A stretch of DNA of 64,000 nucleotides from Leptotrichia wadei (GTDB taxonomy: Bacteria > Fusobacteriota > Fusobacteriia > Fusobacteriales > Leptotrichiaceae): assembly GCF_007990445.1 (NCBI RefSeq), contig NZ_AP019841.1:1922001-1986000 (forward strand), in the 5' to 3' direction. The position numbers and the translations under genes were made by a program. Numbering within the stretch: the stretch's first letter is position 1; the number at the start of each line of letters is the position of its first letter. The notes beneath the pieces are model-generated. The model made no database searches. It saw only the letters and a list, made by a program, of their open reading frames with translations, and was not told where the DNA came from. Positions 44,539-55,709 of the stretch are shown piece by piece.

Positions 44539-45808
44539 CTAAATCACTGCTATATCTAATATTTTCTAAATCCTGAATCGGTCTAGCTAATTTTCTATAA
44601 ATTTCTCTTGTATTTCCTGTTAAATCTTTTATAATACTACTATTTCCTTCATTTTCAGCCACATAATATTTACATTTATCCTCAATTTTATGTCGTTCCG
44701 AAAAAACTTCAATTGCATTTAAAAAATACGGACTATGTGTTGTCAATAAAATATGCATTCCAAACTCTTTTTGCAACAAAACTATCAATTCAGCAAATTT
44801 TAGTTGCCATTCTGGATGTAAATGAATTTCTGGCTCATCAAGAATTATTGTTCCATTTTCTTCCAAAGTTCCATTTTGCAATAACATTTTTATAATCGCA
44901 AAAGTTTTAAGCCCTGTCGATAAATTTTTAGCATTTATTTCCATTTTGCTATCTTTATAATAAACATCTAAATTTTTTATGGTTATTTTACCACTTGCAA
45001 TAGAATTTAATTTTTTATAAATTTTTTCTAATTTTTCATTTACATACATTTTTTTTACTGTATTTTCATTTCTATTGTAATAAAGTTTTGAAACTAAATG
45101 TTGTCTATAATTTTTCTTTTTTTGTTCAAATATATTTTCTATATCATCAATTATAAAAGGATTGTCTATAAATACTGCTTCTGTTGCCAAATCAAAATCA
45201 TCAATATCTCCTTTCAAATTCTCAACAAATTCTCCTGCAACATTTATACCTTCTTCAATATTAAAATTTAAAATTTTATTTCTGATATACAATTCTACAC
45301 TTGTTTCTTCTTGTGATTCTGTATTTTTATTTTTTATTTCATCATGAAACTCAGTGGATAATTTTTGTTCTATAATAGAGCTTATTATCTCAATACTTTT
45401 TATACCTAACACAACGTATAAATCACCAGTTAATTCTTCAATTACTTTAGCATCAACAAAATAATTATTTTCTTTAAATTTTTCTGTTATATAGTTTTTT
45501 ATATTTTCTTCATTTCTATAATAAATACTATAATTCTGAATAATATCTATTGCCATATCTAAAGTTTTTTTCTTTACATTATCTGATTTATCTAAATTTT
45601 TAACATAACTATAAATCTGTTCATTTACAAAATCAATTCTTTCTTTTTCAATTTGTTCATAAACCTTATAAAAACTATTAAAAACACTCCACAAAACTTT
45701 CCCAACCGTACTTTTCCCAGTATCATTTTCACCAGTAATAACAGTTATCCCATTTATCTCAACATCAGCTTCCTTCAGTTTCCCAACATTCCTTATCGAC
45801 AATTTCAT
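44531..45808 (-). CDS. OLD/AAA_21-type ABC ATPase inserted in the gly operon
   Basis: A 425-residue ATPase. Walker A is VITGENDTGKST at residues 23-34, a degenerate ABC signature NLSTGLKTFAII lies near residue 295, Walker B and the D-loop are TIILDEPEIHLHPEW near 320-334, and the switch His is in LLTTHSPYFLNA near 358. The middle 200 residues are helical and charged, as in SMC/OLD-like ATPases with a coiled insert. This class is common in anti-phage systems that pair an ATPase with a nuclease or toprim effector. It lies 43 bases after glyQ, with its own GGAGG site. Confidence 0.85.
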   Translation of the reverse strand: MKLSIRNVGKLKEADVEINGITVITGENDTGKSTVGKVLWSVFNSFYKVYEQIEKERIDFVNEQIYSYVKNLDKSDNVKKKTLDMAIDIIQNYSIYYRNEENIKNYITEKFKENNYFVDAKVIEELTGDLYVVLGIKSIEIISSIIEQKLSTEFHDEIKNKNTESQEETSVELYIRNKILNFNIEEGINVAGEFVENLKGDIDDFDLATEAVFIDNPFIIDDIENIFEQKKKNYRQHLVSKLYYNRNENTVKKMYVNEKLEKIYKKLNSIASGKITIKNLDVYYKDSKMEINAKNLSTGLKTFAIIKMLLQNGTLEENGTIILDEPEIHLHPEWQLKFAELIVLLQKEFGMHILLTTHSPYFLNAIEVFSERHKIEDKCKYYVAENEGNSSIIKDLTGNTREIYRKLARPIQDLENIRYSSDLDE

Positions 45809-45851
45809 TCCACAGCCCTCCTTTCAAAAGAAGAATCCCCCTCTTTTATGT

Positions 45852-46727
45852 CTATTTATTTTTATTCAGCAATGGGAATCCCAATCTTTCCCTAGCTTCT
45901 ACAAATTTTTCTGCACATCCCTTGGCCAAATCTCTAATTCTTAAAATATAAGACATTCTTTCTGTTGTACTAATTGCCCCCCTTGCATCGAGGTTGTTAA
46001 ATGTATGTGAGCATTTTAGCACATATTCATAAGCTGGGAATACTAAATCGTTGTTTAGACAATTTTTAGATTCCTTTTCATACATATCAAAAAGCTGGAA
46101 GTGCATTGGAACGTCTGCTACTTCAAAGCTGTATTTTGACAATTCATACTCAAACTGAAATCTTCTTTCTCCGTATTTTACACCTTTTGTCCACTCTAAA
46201 TCTTTTACATCATCTTTATTTTGTAAATAAAGTGCGATTCTTTCAAGTCCGTAAGTTATTTCTGATGGAACGATTTCCACTTCCAGTCCTCCAACTTGTT
46301 GGAAATACGTAAACTGTGTAATTTCCATTCCATCTAGCCAAACTTCCCATCCTAATCCCCACGCTCCAAGTGTAGGGCTTTCCCAGTTATCCTCTACAAA
46401 TCTTATATCGTGCTCCTTCGGATCAATTCCTAGTGCAACCAAACTTTCTAAATAAAGTTCTTGAATATTTTCTGGTGATGGTTTCATAATTACCTGAAAT
46501 TGATGATGTTGGTACACTCTGTTAGGGTTTTCACCATATCTTCCATCTTTTGGACGACGTGATGGCTCAACATAGGCAACATTCCAAGGTTCAGGCCCTA
46601 ATGACATTAAAAAAGTATCTGGATTAAATGTTCCTGCACCTGTTTCAATATCATACGGATTTGATATTATACATCCTTTATCTCCCCAAAATTTTTGAAG
46701 AGTTAATATAATTTCCTGAAAAGTCAT
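45852..46727 (-). CDS. glyQ: Glycyl-tRNA synthetase alpha subunit
   Basis: A 291-residue GlyQ with the highly conserved class II core: [60 protein letters not shown] and [20 protein letters not shown]. Together with GlyS it forms the alpha2-beta2 enzyme used by most bacteria. The ribosome site is AAAGGA. The operon order is membrane protein gene, glyQ, ATPase, ExK protein, glyS. Confidence 0.97.
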   Translation of the reverse strand: MTFQEIILTLQKFWGDKGCIISNPYDIETGAGTFNPDTFLMSLGPEPWNVAYVEPSRRPKDGRYGENPNRVYQHHQFQVIMKPSPENIQELYLESLVALGIDPKEHDIRFVEDNWESPTLGAWGLGWEVWLDGMEITQFTYFQQVGGLEVEIVPSEITYGLERIALYLQNKDDVKDLEWTKGVKYGERRFQFEYELSKYSFEVADVPMHFQLFDMYEKESKNCLNNDLVFPAYEYVLKCSHTFNNLDARGAISTTERMSYILRIRDLAKGCAEKFVEARERLGFPLLNKNK

Positions 46728-46754
46728 TTATCTCTATCCTTTCTCTATATTTTA

Positions 46755-47465
46755 CTATTTTTTCTTATTCAAACGTTTTTTTAAATATACTGCTACTAAA
46801 ATCAGCAGTGAAATAATAACGTATTTGATAACATTAAATGCTGTAGCACCTATTTTCTTTGGCAAAAAATAATCCTCTGCTATTTTATAGAAAGTTGATA
46901 ATTCTTTCTTTTCTCCATATTTTCTTATAATTTTTTTTGGATTTTTCAGATTAACTTTTTTTATTTTCAGTTTTTCTTTTACTTGTTCTTCTGTTAAATG
47001 CAGTGTCTGTTCTTTTGAATTAATAATAAAATATCCTGATTTTTTATCAATTTCCTTCATTTCTTCCTGTTTGTTTTTTTCATCTTCTATTAAGTCAAAA
47101 TCTGCATTTACATAAAAAACTTCAGCAATCGCTTCGTTGGCATTGTACACATATCCTACCCAGCTACCTTTTATTTTTCCTAATTTCCCCAAATATCCTA
47201 TATTTGACAAATAATAGTTCACTTCTGGAATCGCTTCGTTATACTCTGTACTCACTGAATATCCGTTTTTTAAATTCAAAACTGTATTTTCCTTAACTGG
47301 AAACCACACAAAGAAAAACAAAACTGTAAAAATCAATATCGCAATATCTATTCCAAATATTGTTCTTAACTTATTTTTAGAAACCGAAATAATAATAGCC
47401 ATAACAGCAATAATCACAACTAAAACCCGAAATAGCATCATTGCCAAATATACTGCTCCAAACAT
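46755..47465 (-). CDS. Hypothetical membrane protein between lspA and glyQ
   Basis: A 236-residue protein with two N-terminal membrane segments (YLAMMLFRVLVVIIAVMAII and IDIAILIFTVLFFFVW), a soluble middle of about 140 residues, and a C-terminal membrane helix (VIKYVIISLLILVAVYL) with a basic tail. The middle domain has repeated Lys/Glu-rich segments and no recognised motif. It starts six bases before the lspA stop region, so it belongs to the lspA transcript. I recognise no family. Confidence 0.65.
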   Translation of the reverse strand: MFGAVYLAMMLFRVLVVIIAVMAIIISVSKNKLRTIFGIDIAILIFTVLFFFVWFPVKENTVLNLKNGYSVSTEYNEAIPEVNYYLSNIGYLGKLGKIKGSWVGYVYNANEAIAEVFYVNADFDLIEDEKNKQEEMKEIDKKSGYFIINSKEQTLHLTEEQVKEKLKIKKVNLKNPKKIIRKYGEKKELSTFYKIAEDYFLPKKIGATAFNVIKYVIISLLILVAVYLKKRLNKKK

Positions 47466-47471
47466 ATATTA

Positions 47472-47936
47472 TCACCTATTTTTTTTCAAATATTTTCTCA
47501 CCAAATAATCAATTATAATAATATAAATTCCAATATGCACATACATATCCGCCACATTGAATACAAAAACCCAGATTCCACGAAAATCTATCATATCGAT
47601 TACATATCCACGAAAAATCCTGTCAATCATATTTCCTAAAGCTCCAGCGGCAATTACTGCTACTCCTATTTTCGTCCATTTGCTATAATTTTTAAAATTC
47701 TTGTATTCCATAGCGATTACATATATAATCAGAACCGTACTTGCTATCGTAAAAAGGTTAATTTTACCCTGTAAAAGTCCAAAAACTCCACCGTGATTTT
47801 CAACATAAGTCAAATGAAAAAATCTTTTTATTAATGGTATTGAAAAACCTTGCATTCCACCTGCTACATTGTACATTAACTGCTTTGTAATTTGATCTAA
47901 TGCAGCTAAAACCAAAATAATAATTATATAAGGCAT
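47472..47936 (-). CDS. lspA: Lipoprotein signal peptidase
   Basis: A 154-residue LspA with four membrane helices. The catalytic aspartates are in GALGNMIDRIFRGYVIDMID and WVFVFNVADMYVHIG, and ALDQITKQ is the N-terminal signature. It removes signal peptides from prolipoproteins in the inner membrane, so lipoproteins are expected in this organism. GAGGAG precedes the ATG. It lies directly downstream of ileS, a common pairing. Confidence 0.97.
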   Translation of the reverse strand: MPYIIIILVLAALDQITKQLMYNVAGGMQGFSIPLIKRFFHLTYVENHGGVFGLLQGKINLFTIASTVLIIYVIAMEYKNFKNYSKWTKIGVAVIAAGALGNMIDRIFRGYVIDMIDFRGIWVFVFNVADMYVHIGIYIIIIDYLVRKYLKKNR

Positions 47937-48038
47937 TCTTTTCTCCTCACATTTTTATTGACACATATTTGTAAAAATCGAACTAAATAAGTTATTTATT
48001 TAGATATATTTAGTCCAATTTTACAAAATAAATTTATA

Positions 48039-50828
48039 TTACATTTTTTCCAGAACGCTTGCACATCTCGGACAAACATCTGAATGATTGTGATCGTGCC
48101 CAACTTCTTCATCATACTTCCAGCATCTTTCACATTTTTCTCCAGACGCTTTTTCCACACTTATACTTATTCCTTCGATTTCACTTTCTGCTAAATTATC
48201 ATTTACAAATTTAACTTGAGATACGATAAATAAATCAGAAACTTCATTTTCTGTATAATCTTTTATAAATGAATATTCATCATTGGCAATGTTTAAAAGA
48301 ACTCTCGCATCAAGAGAGTGACCTATTAATCCAGTCTGTCTTTCTGCTTCCAGTTTTTTATTTACTTCTCTTCTTAAACGAGCGATTTTATCCCATTTTT
48401 TAGCCAATTCTTCATTTAAGTATTCAGGATTTGCTTCAATCCATTTTGATAAATGCACACTTTCTTCTTCTTTTAACGCTTCTGGAATTCTTTCCCAAAT
48501 TTCATCAGCAGTAAACGACAATACTGGTGAAATAATTCTTACTAACACTTTTAGAACTTCTGTCAGCACAGTTTGAGCACTTCTTCTTTCGATTGAAGTT
48601 GTACCTTCACAGTAAAGTCTGTCTTTTACGATGTCAAGATAGAATGAAGACATTTCCATTGAGCAGAAATATGTAATTTCTTGGAATAAACTGTAAAATT
48701 CGTATTTATCATAATATTCAGTTGTTTTTTCTTTTAATTCTTCCAGCTTGTGCATTGCCCATTTGTCAATTTCAAACATATCTTTATAGTCAACTTTATC
48801 ATTTGCATAGTCAAAGTTATTTAAGTTACCCATCAAGAATCTCGCTGTATTTCTAATTCTTCTGTAGGCATCTGACATTTGCTGTAAAATGTTTTCAGAA
48901 ATTCTCACATCTTCTCTGTAATCTACTGAAGATACCCAGAGTCTTAAAATATCTGCTCCGTATTTTTCTGTAATATCTTTTGGAAGTATTGTGTTTCCAA
49001 GTGATTTAGACATTTTTCTACCTTGTCCGTCCATTGTAAATCCGTGAGTTAATATTCTCTTGTAAGGTGCATCTTTTGTACTTGCAATTGATGTCAATAG
49101 TGAAGATTGGAACCAACCTCTGTGCTGGTCACTTCCTTCAAGATATAAATCTGCTGGTCTTGGCAAGTTTCTTGGCACTAGCACACTTCTATGCGAAACT
49201 CCAGAATCAAACCAGACATCCATTATACTTCTTTCTTTTCTAATATCCACATCTTTTAAATTATATTTTTCTAAAAGTTCATCCCCAATAATTTCTTTGG
49301 CTTCATATTTCCACCAAATATCAGTTCCTTCTTTTTTAACCAATTCAATTATTCTATCCATAATTTCTGGCTCATAAATAACTTCATCAGTCGCTCTATT
49401 GTAAAATAATGGTATTGGCACTCCCCAGACTCTTTGTCTTGAAATAGTCCAGTCAGGACGAGTTTCTAACATTGAACCAATTCTATTTTTACCCCAAGAT
49501 GGCACAAATTCAACATTTTCCAATGCCTTTAATGCATTTTCCCTAATATCGCTTTCGTCAATGCTAATGAACCATTGTTCAGTTGCTCTGAAAATAACTG
49601 GTTTTTTACTTCTCCAATCATGTGGATACGAGTGAACAAAAGTTGTGTGATATAACATATGTCCGCTTTCAGTCAAGTCTTCAACAATCGCTTTACTTGC
49701 TTTTGCATAGAACATTCCTTCATATTTTCCAGCTTCTTTAGTCATATGCCCTTTATCATCTACTGGCGACAAAATTCCAATGTTATATTTCAATGAATAA
49801 TTATAGTCATCTGCCCCATGTCCAGGTGCTGTATGAACTGCTCCCGTACCTGCATCTATTGTTACATAATCAGCATTCATTACTAATCCTTTTCTATCTA
49901 AGAACGGATGTTGATAATGAGTGTATTCCAATTCTGTCCCTTTAAATTCTTTTAACAATTCATATGACAAGTCCAATGTTTTAAACACATCTTCAGCCAA
50001 GTCTTTTGCAACTACAAGATTACCTTTTTCAGTTTTATACAATCCGTAATCAAATTCAGGATGTAAGAATACTCCCAAGTTTGCTGGCAATGTCCAAGGT
50101 GTTGTTGTCCAAATTAAAATACTTGCTTCATCCACACCTAATTTATCAGTCAAATCTTTTTCCCCTTCAAATTTTACATAAATTGAATGAGAAGTTACAT
50201 CTTTATACTCAATTTCTGCTTCTGCAAGTGCAGTTTCAGTAGTTGGCGACCAGTACACTGGTTTTAACCCTTTATAAATATATCCATTTTCATAAATTTC
50301 TTTAAATACTTTTAATTGTTCTGCTTCATATTCAGGTCTTAAAGTAACATAAGGATTATCCCAGTTTCCTAAAATTCCAAGTCTTTTAAATCCTTCTTTT
50401 TGTTTTTCCACCCATTTTAATGCATATTTTTTACATTCTTGTCTAATTTGCAGCGGAGTCATATTTTTTGCTTTTTCCCCAAGTTCTTCCATTATTTTCC
50501 ACTCAATAGGAAGTCCGTGAGTATCCCATCCTGGAATATACGGTGCATTATAACCTCTTAATCTCTTATATTTTAAGATAATATCCTTCAATATTTTATT
50601 TAACGCATGTCCAATGTGAATATCTCCATTCGCATAAGGCGGTCCATCATGCAATACAAAAAATGGTGCTCCTTCTTTCAATGATTTTTCATAAATTTCA
50701 GCTTTTTTCCAGTCCCTTAATGTCAAAGGTTCTTTTTGTGCCAAATTAGCTTTCATTTTAAAACTTGTCTTTGGCAAATTAAGCGTTTTTGCATAATCCA
50801 CTTTTTCTGGATTGTTGTTTTCTGACAT
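48039..50828 (-). CDS. ileS: Isoleucyl-tRNA synthetase
   Basis: A 929-residue class I synthetase. The HIGH motif is [16 protein letters not shown], the KMSKS motif is [12 protein letters not shown], the editing domain includes [20 protein letters not shown], and the C-terminal zinc finger is CERCWKY...CPRCASVL. The zinc finger and length put it in the bacterial (IleS1) group. No T-box leader is visible in the 250 bases upstream. It is followed by lspA at about 100 bases. Confidence 0.97.
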   Translation of the reverse strand: MSENNNPEKVDYAKTLNLPKTSFKMKANLAQKEPLTLRDWKKAEIYEKSLKEGAPFFVLHDGPPYANGDIHIGHALNKILKDIILKYKRLRGYNAPYIPGWDTHGLPIEWKIMEELGEKAKNMTPLQIRQECKKYALKWVEKQKEGFKRLGILGNWDNPYVTLRPEYEAEQLKVFKEIYENGYIYKGLKPVYWSPTTETALAEAEIEYKDVTSHSIYVKFEGEKDLTDKLGVDEASILIWTTTPWTLPANLGVFLHPEFDYGLYKTEKGNLVVAKDLAEDVFKTLDLSYELLKEFKGTELEYTHYQHPFLDRKGLVMNADYVTIDAGTGAVHTAPGHGADDYNYSLKYNIGILSPVDDKGHMTKEAGKYEGMFYAKASKAIVEDLTESGHMLYHTTFVHSYPHDWRSKKPVIFRATEQWFISIDESDIRENALKALENVEFVPSWGKNRIGSMLETRPDWTISRQRVWGVPIPLFYNRATDEVIYEPEIMDRIIELVKKEGTDIWWKYEAKEIIGDELLEKYNLKDVDIRKERSIMDVWFDSGVSHRSVLVPRNLPRPADLYLEGSDQHRGWFQSSLLTSIASTKDAPYKRILTHGFTMDGQGRKMSKSLGNTILPKDITEKYGADILRLWVSSVDYREDVRISENILQQMSDAYRRIRNTARFLMGNLNNFDYANDKVDYKDMFEIDKWAMHKLEELKEKTTEYYDKYEFYSLFQEITYFCSMEMSSFYLDIVKDRLYCEGTTSIERRSAQTVLTEVLKVLVRIISPVLSFTADEIWERIPEALKEEESVHLSKWIEANPEYLNEELAKKWDKIARLRREVNKKLEAERQTGLIGHSLDARVLLNIANDEYSFIKDYTENEVSDLFIVSQVKFVNDNLAESEIEGISISVEKASGEKCERCWKYDEEVGHDHNHSDVCPRCASVLEKM

Positions 50829-50986
50829 TACTTCCTCCTACTTTTATTTAAAATTATTTTTTTTACTGTTTTTATGTCTTTTATTATATCACAATTTTAT
50901 ACATTTTTAAATAACTCTCACTAAATCCCGCTTAAAAAATAAAATAATATTTTATTTGGCAGCAAAATTTAATTTTTTAAATAAAT

Positions 50987-51026
50987 AAGGAGATACTAAA
51001 ATTTTCATAACTTCAGTATTCTCCTT
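50987..51026 (-). terminator. Intrinsic terminator after lactate permease gene
   Basis: AAGGAGAATACT pairs with AGTATCTCCTT (one bulge), with a T/A-rich tail on the minus strand. A type C half-site (ACTAAATCCCGCTTAAAAA) lies just beyond, near 50924. Confidence 0.78.
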
Positions 51027-51086
51027 TTTATTAACTATTTATTGCATTTATTTTTTTAAAACTTCATAATTTTTAGTCTTAAACTT

Positions 51087-52649
51087 TTAATGAAGCATTC
51101 CTGCTCCAATAAATGTTAAAATACCTAAAATAGCTGCATAAGCTATTGAATATTTAACAGTGAATTTAAGCATATCTCCTTCTTTACCCATTAATCCAAC
51201 TGTTGAAGCGGCAATTGCAATATTTTGCGGAGAAATCATTTTTCCTCCTGTTGCTCCACCTGTACCAGCGGCAATATACAATGCTTTCAACGCTTCGTTT
51301 GATCCTGCTATATTTACTTGAACTCCACCGAATAACAAGTTAGATGCCAAGTCACTTCCTGTTACGAATGTACCGATAGTTCCTAAGAATGGCGAAATTA
51401 CTGGGAAGAACTTACCTGTTGCAGCAAATCCTTTTGCTATACTTTCAATCATTCCACTATGTTTCATTACTACTGACAATGCCACAATTCCCATAATTAC
51501 CACAACTGAAGGTAATTTACTTAAAATTGTTTCTTTTAATGTTTCAGCCATAACTTTTGGTTTTACACCTTGAATGAATCCTGCTATAACAGTTGCAACA
51601 AATAATGGTGCAGCTGGCGCTAAAATCCATTTGAATATTACACTTGGATCTCCTTTATCCTTAAACCATGTAGCTTCATGTCCCAAAGCAAAATTGAAAT
51701 GTGTAGTTGTTGGTTCTAACGCTTTATGAACAGCTTCTACAACTGGACTTGTTCCAATAATTAAGATTATCATTAAAATATATGGAACCCAAGCCATAAA
51801 TGCATCTTTTCCAGTAATAGCTTGACCTTTATTAGATTTTGCACTTTTATCTTCTTTAATAAAGATTTTAGTAGCAACTATCATTAAGATCATTGCAAAT
51901 AAACTTGACAAAATTGTTGGTAATTCTGCACCCATTGCTTTTGCGATAAATGGTTGTGTTAAATAACCGATAATTGAAGCAATAACTACAGGTAAAATTC
52001 CTCTTCCAAATGCTGCATTTTTTCCACCATCAATTTCTTTATTAGCCATTATTACCAATATAAATGGTATAATACATGTCAAAACTAACAGCAATAATGA
52101 TGTATAAAATGCTGTTTCTCCAGCATTCAATTTAAAGTTAGAAATCATTGTTGTAACTGGTAGTCCAACTGTTCCAAACGCTGTTGGTGTTGAGTTTGCA
52201 ATAAGACAAATTAAAGCTGCACTTAGTGGAGTAAATCCTAATGAAACCATGATTGCTGCTGGAATCGCAACTGCTGTCCCATATCCTGCAATACCTTCTA
52301 TAAATCCACCAAATCCCCAAGCTAATATCAATGCTTGAGCTCTTTTATCTGTTGAAATGCTTCCTAACATTGATTTGATTGTTTCAATTTTACCAGTTTT
52401 TACTGATAAATCATAAGCAAACAATGCAGCAAATACTACAAAACCGATAGGCATCCACGCTGTTGCAAATCCTTCAATAATTGAAGCGATAACCCCTTGA
52501 ACTGGCATTTGCCATCCAGGAACAATAAAGTTTAAAATAATTGCCACTACTAAACTGGCATACGCACTAAACATAGCTGATTTTTTCAAAAAAGTTAATA
52601 GTATCAAAAATACAACTATTGGCACTAATCCGATTAAAAATAATCCCAT
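51087..52649 (-). CDS. lctP: L-lactate permease
   Basis: A 520-residue LctP/LldP-family transporter with about 12-14 membrane segments. The family segments GFGGFIEGIAGYGTAVAIPA, LICLIANSTPTAFGTVGLPV, GTFVTGSDLASNLLFGGVQV and AAGTGGATGGKMISPQNIAI are all clear. It moves lactate with protons across the inner membrane. In a lactate-producing fermenter it may export as well as import. It is monocistronic, with a long upstream gap that holds a repeat. Confidence 0.96.
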   Translation of the reverse strand: MGLFLIGLVPIVVFLILLTFLKKSAMFSAYASLVVAIILNFIVPGWQMPVQGVIASIIEGFATAWMPIGFVVFAALFAYDLSVKTGKIETIKSMLGSISTDKRAQALILAWGFGGFIEGIAGYGTAVAIPAAIMVSLGFTPLSAALICLIANSTPTAFGTVGLPVTTMISNFKLNAGETAFYTSLLLLVLTCIIPFILVIMANKEIDGGKNAAFGRGILPVVIASIIGYLTQPFIAKAMGAELPTILSSLFAMILMIVATKIFIKEDKSAKSNKGQAITGKDAFMAWVPYILMIILIIGTSPVVEAVHKALEPTTTHFNFALGHEATWFKDKGDPSVIFKWILAPAAPLFVATVIAGFIQGVKPKVMAETLKETILSKLPSVVVIMGIVALSVVMKHSGMIESIAKGFAATGKFFPVISPFLGTIGTFVTGSDLASNLLFGGVQVNIAGSNEALKALYIAAGTGGATGGKMISPQNIAIAASTVGLMGKEGDMLKFTVKYSIAYAAILGILTFIGAGMLH

Positions 52650-53064
52650 TTCCGAACCTTCCTTCTCTATATTTTTTTTAAAAAAGTTTTAAAAAGAAAA
52701 ATTTCTTTTAAAATTTAAAATACATAAAATATTTTACTTTTTAAAATTAATTTGGTTTTTTAAAAATTCTTTAAATTTTTTTAGGTTATATTTTTTTAGA
52801 CTTGCTTGACAACTACATAAACTATTTTACTATGATCATTTGACAAAGAGACTTGTCTACTTGATATAAATAAAATCATAAGTTTCTAAACATTTCTATT
52901 GCAAAAATTAGAAGTTTATAATTTAAAATAATATTTATAACTTTTTAATAACCCAAATTTCTCACTTATATATTATCAAATTTTTCAAAAAAGTACAAAT
53001 ATTTTTTTAAAAATTTTTTATTTTTTTATAATATCTGCACTTTTTTAATTTTTTTTAAATTTTT
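52650..53064. other. Gap upstream of lctP with a repeat fragment
   Basis: A hybrid repeat at about 52797-52870 starts GACTTGCTTGACAACTA, the inverted form of the type B right end, and passes into ACTATTTTACTATGATCA, a type A-like piece. The GACAAGTCTC/TTTGTC dyad at its end might act as a regulator site. The remainder is AT-rich with no gene. Confidence 0.6.
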
Positions 53065-55230
53065 TTATAATCCTTTTCTCGTAAGTCCCACTCTTCCACG
53101 CTCTTTATCCAGCGACAATATTTTAACTTTAATAATTTGCCCCACAGATAACTCTTTTGTTGCATCTTTAACAAATTTGTCAGAAATTTCAGAAATATGA
53201 AGCAGTGCATCCCCTTTTAGTCCTATATCCACAAAAGCCCCAAATTTAGCGACATTTCTCACAGTTCCTTCCAAAACCATTCCTTCTTGTAAATCATCCA
53301 TATTTAAAATATCCGATCTCAATAATGGTTTTTCAAACTCATCTCTTGGGTCTCTTCTATCTTTTAGCAACGCTTCGTAAACATCTTTTGCAGTTTGTGG
53401 TCCAAAATCATTTTCTTTTATAATTTTGTCCAAATCCACTGTTTTCAATTTCTGTCTAACTTCATCCAAATCAAATTTTAAATCGTCAACCTTACAATTT
53501 GCTTCCTTCAAAATAGTTTCAGCAATATGATACGATTCTGGATGGATTATCGTATTATCCAAAGGATTTTTACTATTAGGCACTACAACGAATCCTGCCA
53601 TTTGTTCAAACGCCTTCGTTCCAAGCCCTTTTACCTTTTTCAATTCTTTCCTATCCTTAAAATCTCCATTTTCATGTCTATAGTCTACAAGATTTTTTGC
53701 TACATTTTTCTTAATTCCTGAAACAAAACTAAGTAATGCCCAAGAAGCCGTATTAATATTGACTCCAACATTATTTACAACATGCTCAATCGTTTGTTCC
53801 AATGTTTCATTCAATTTTTTTTGATTTACATCATGCTGATACATTCCAACTCCAATTGATTTTGGATCAATTTTTACAAGCTCAGCCATCGGATCTTGAA
53901 TTCTTCTAGCAATCGAAATCGCTCCTCTCGCCGTTACATCCAAATCAGGAAACTCCTCAATTGCAATTTTTGAAGCTGAATAAACTGAAGCTCCTGCTTC
54001 ACTTACAATCAAGTATGATACAGGTTTTGACGCCTCTTTTATAACATTTGCCACAAAACTTTCAGTTTCACGAGAAGCTGTCCCATTTCCAATTGCAATA
54101 ATATCAACATCGTATTTTTTTATGTAATCCAATATTTTTTTCTTTGCCGTTTCAAGCTGTTTTGGATTATGCACTCCTTCAACCAAGAAAAGCACATCGT
54201 TTGTTTCATAAAAACCGTCTTTATTAATAATTACCAGTTTGCAACCTGTTCTATAACCAGGATCAAGGCCCATCAATGTTTTTTTACTCAAAGGCGGTTG
54301 TAAAAGAAGTTTTTCTAAATTTTCAGAAAAAATATTAATCGCTTCTTCCTCAGCTTTTTCAGTATAAATATTTCTCACTTCATTTTTTATCGACGGATAA
54401 GCCAGTCTATCCAGTGAATCTTTTATAACTTCACTCAAAAATTCAACTAAATTTTTATTTTCAAAAGTATCCAAAATAAAGTCCATTATAAATTTTTCAG
54501 TTTTTTCGTCAATTTCAATGTCAACTTTTAATATTTTTTCTTTTTCCCCACGATTTATCGCCAAAATTCTATTAGAAGCCGCTTTTTTAACAAGCTCCGA
54601 ATAATCATAGTAATCCTGATAAACCCCTTTTTCATCATTTTCCTTATTTTTCTCCACAACTTTAGAAGCCAAAATTCCAAATTCTGAAATTTTATCTCTC
54701 AAGAATTCCCTTATTTTCACATCTTCTGAAATATTTTGCGCAATAATCAAATGCACTCCATTAATCGCATCTTCAATCGACAAAACTTCTTCACTCAAAT
54801 ATTTTTCCGCTTCTTTCTCTAACATCTCAAAAGTAGTTGTCGGCATCAACGCAAATTCTGTCAAAGGTTCTAGCCCTTGCTCTTTCGCAATATCCGCCTT
54901 CGTTTTTTTCTTCTTTTTGTAAGGTAAATAAAGATCTTCCACTTCCTGAAGTTTTGTTGCACAAGTTATGCTATTTTTCAGTTCACCAGTCAATTTTCCC
55001 TGCTCTTCTATAAGTCTTAAAACTTCTTCTTTTCTCTTTTCCAAATTTCTATAATAAGTAACTTTCTCAATTACATCCCTAATTTGCTCCTCATCCAAAT
55101 TACCTGTAACTTCTTTTCTATAACGTGCAATAAATGGTACTGTTGCGCCTTCATCAAAAAGTTTCACAGTATTTTCCACTTGTGACTCGTTAAAATTCAG
55201 TTCATCTGCTACATTTTTTAAAATATCCAA
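53065..55230 (-). CDS. tex: Tex-family RNA-binding protein
   Basis: A 721-residue Tex/YhgF protein. The N-terminal helical region (LFDEGATVPFIARYRKEVTG) is followed by the YqgF RNase H-like domain (LMGLDPGYRTGCKLVIINKD), the helix-hairpin-helix region (VGVNINTASWALLSFVSG) and a C-terminal S1 domain (GMVLEGTVRNVAKFGAFVDI). It is a conserved nucleic-acid-binding protein linked to transcription and stress. The start is a TTG seven bases after GGAGG. Confidence 0.96.
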   Translation of the reverse strand: MDILKNVADELNFNESQVENTVKLFDEGATVPFIARYRKEVTGNLDEEQIRDVIEKVTYYRNLEKRKEEVLRLIEEQGKLTGELKNSITCATKLQEVEDLYLPYKKKKKTKADIAKEQGLEPLTEFALMPTTTFEMLEKEAEKYLSEEVLSIEDAINGVHLIIAQNISEDVKIREFLRDKISEFGILASKVVEKNKENDEKGVYQDYYDYSELVKKAASNRILAINRGEKEKILKVDIEIDEKTEKFIMDFILDTFENKNLVEFLSEVIKDSLDRLAYPSIKNEVRNIYTEKAEEEAINIFSENLEKLLLQPPLSKKTLMGLDPGYRTGCKLVIINKDGFYETNDVLFLVEGVHNPKQLETAKKKILDYIKKYDVDIIAIGNGTASRETESFVANVIKEASKPVSYLIVSEAGASVYSASKIAIEEFPDLDVTARGAISIARRIQDPMAELVKIDPKSIGVGMYQHDVNQKKLNETLEQTIEHVVNNVGVNINTASWALLSFVSGIKKNVAKNLVDYRHENGDFKDRKELKKVKGLGTKAFEQMAGFVVVPNSKNPLDNTIIHPESYHIAETILKEANCKVDDLKFDLDEVRQKLKTVDLDKIIKENDFGPQTAKDVYEALLKDRRDPRDEFEKPLLRSDILNMDDLQEGMVLEGTVRNVAKFGAFVDIGLKGDALLHISEISDKFVKDATKELSVGQIIKVKILSLDKERGRVGLTRKGL

Positions 55231-55414
55231 TTACTTTCCTCCATTTACAGTTTAATTTTTTATTTTAAATTTATCAAAACTATTTTAACATAATTTGTAA
55301 AAAATAACCAGTTGAATAATTTTATAGATGAATTGAAAATTTTAAAGGAAAATATTTGTAAAAAAAAATACCAACCTTTTAAAGTGCTGATATTAATAAA
55401 CTAATTTATTTAAA

Positions 55415-55498
55415 TGGTGCGAAAGGTGGGACTCGAACCCACATGTCGAAGACGCTAGATCCTAAGTCTAGTGCGTATACCAATTTCGCCACTCTCGC
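55415..55498 (-). tRNA. tRNA-Leu (TAG)
   Basis: Cloverleaf with a variable arm; acceptor GCGAGAG/CTTTCGC with encoded CCA. The anticodon loop CTTAGGA gives TAG. It is the last of five co-directional tRNAs. Confidence 0.95.
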
Positions 55499-55521
55499 AA
55501 AAAAAATTTTATTTTAACAAA

Positions 55522-55598
55522 TGGTGAGCCATACTGGGATCGAACCAGTGACACCTTGATTAAAAGTCAAGTGCTCTACCGACTGAGCTAATGGCTCA
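55522..55598 (-). tRNA. tRNA-Lys (TTT)
   Basis: Acceptor TGAGCCA/TGGCTCA with encoded CCA; the anticodon loop CTTTTAA gives TTT. Confidence 0.96.
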
Positions 55599-55603
55599 TA
55601 TTA

Positions 55604-55680
55604 TGGGGTGATCGACGGGACTTGAACCCGCGACAACCAGTGCCACAAACTGGCGCTCTACCAACTGAACTACGATCACC
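55604..55680 (-). tRNA. tRNA-His (GTG)
   Basis: The anticodon loop TTGTGGC gives GTG. The extra G at position -1 pairs with C73, the identity element of histidine tRNA, and CCA is encoded. Confidence 0.96.
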
Positions 55681-55709
55681 ATATATATGAATTTTTTTTC
55701 TAAATAAAA

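Noticed and set aside
48039-51086. T-box leader upstream of ileS
   Set aside because: The upstream 250 bases contain no T-box core sequence or specifier stem, only a terminator for the permease gene and a repeat half-site.
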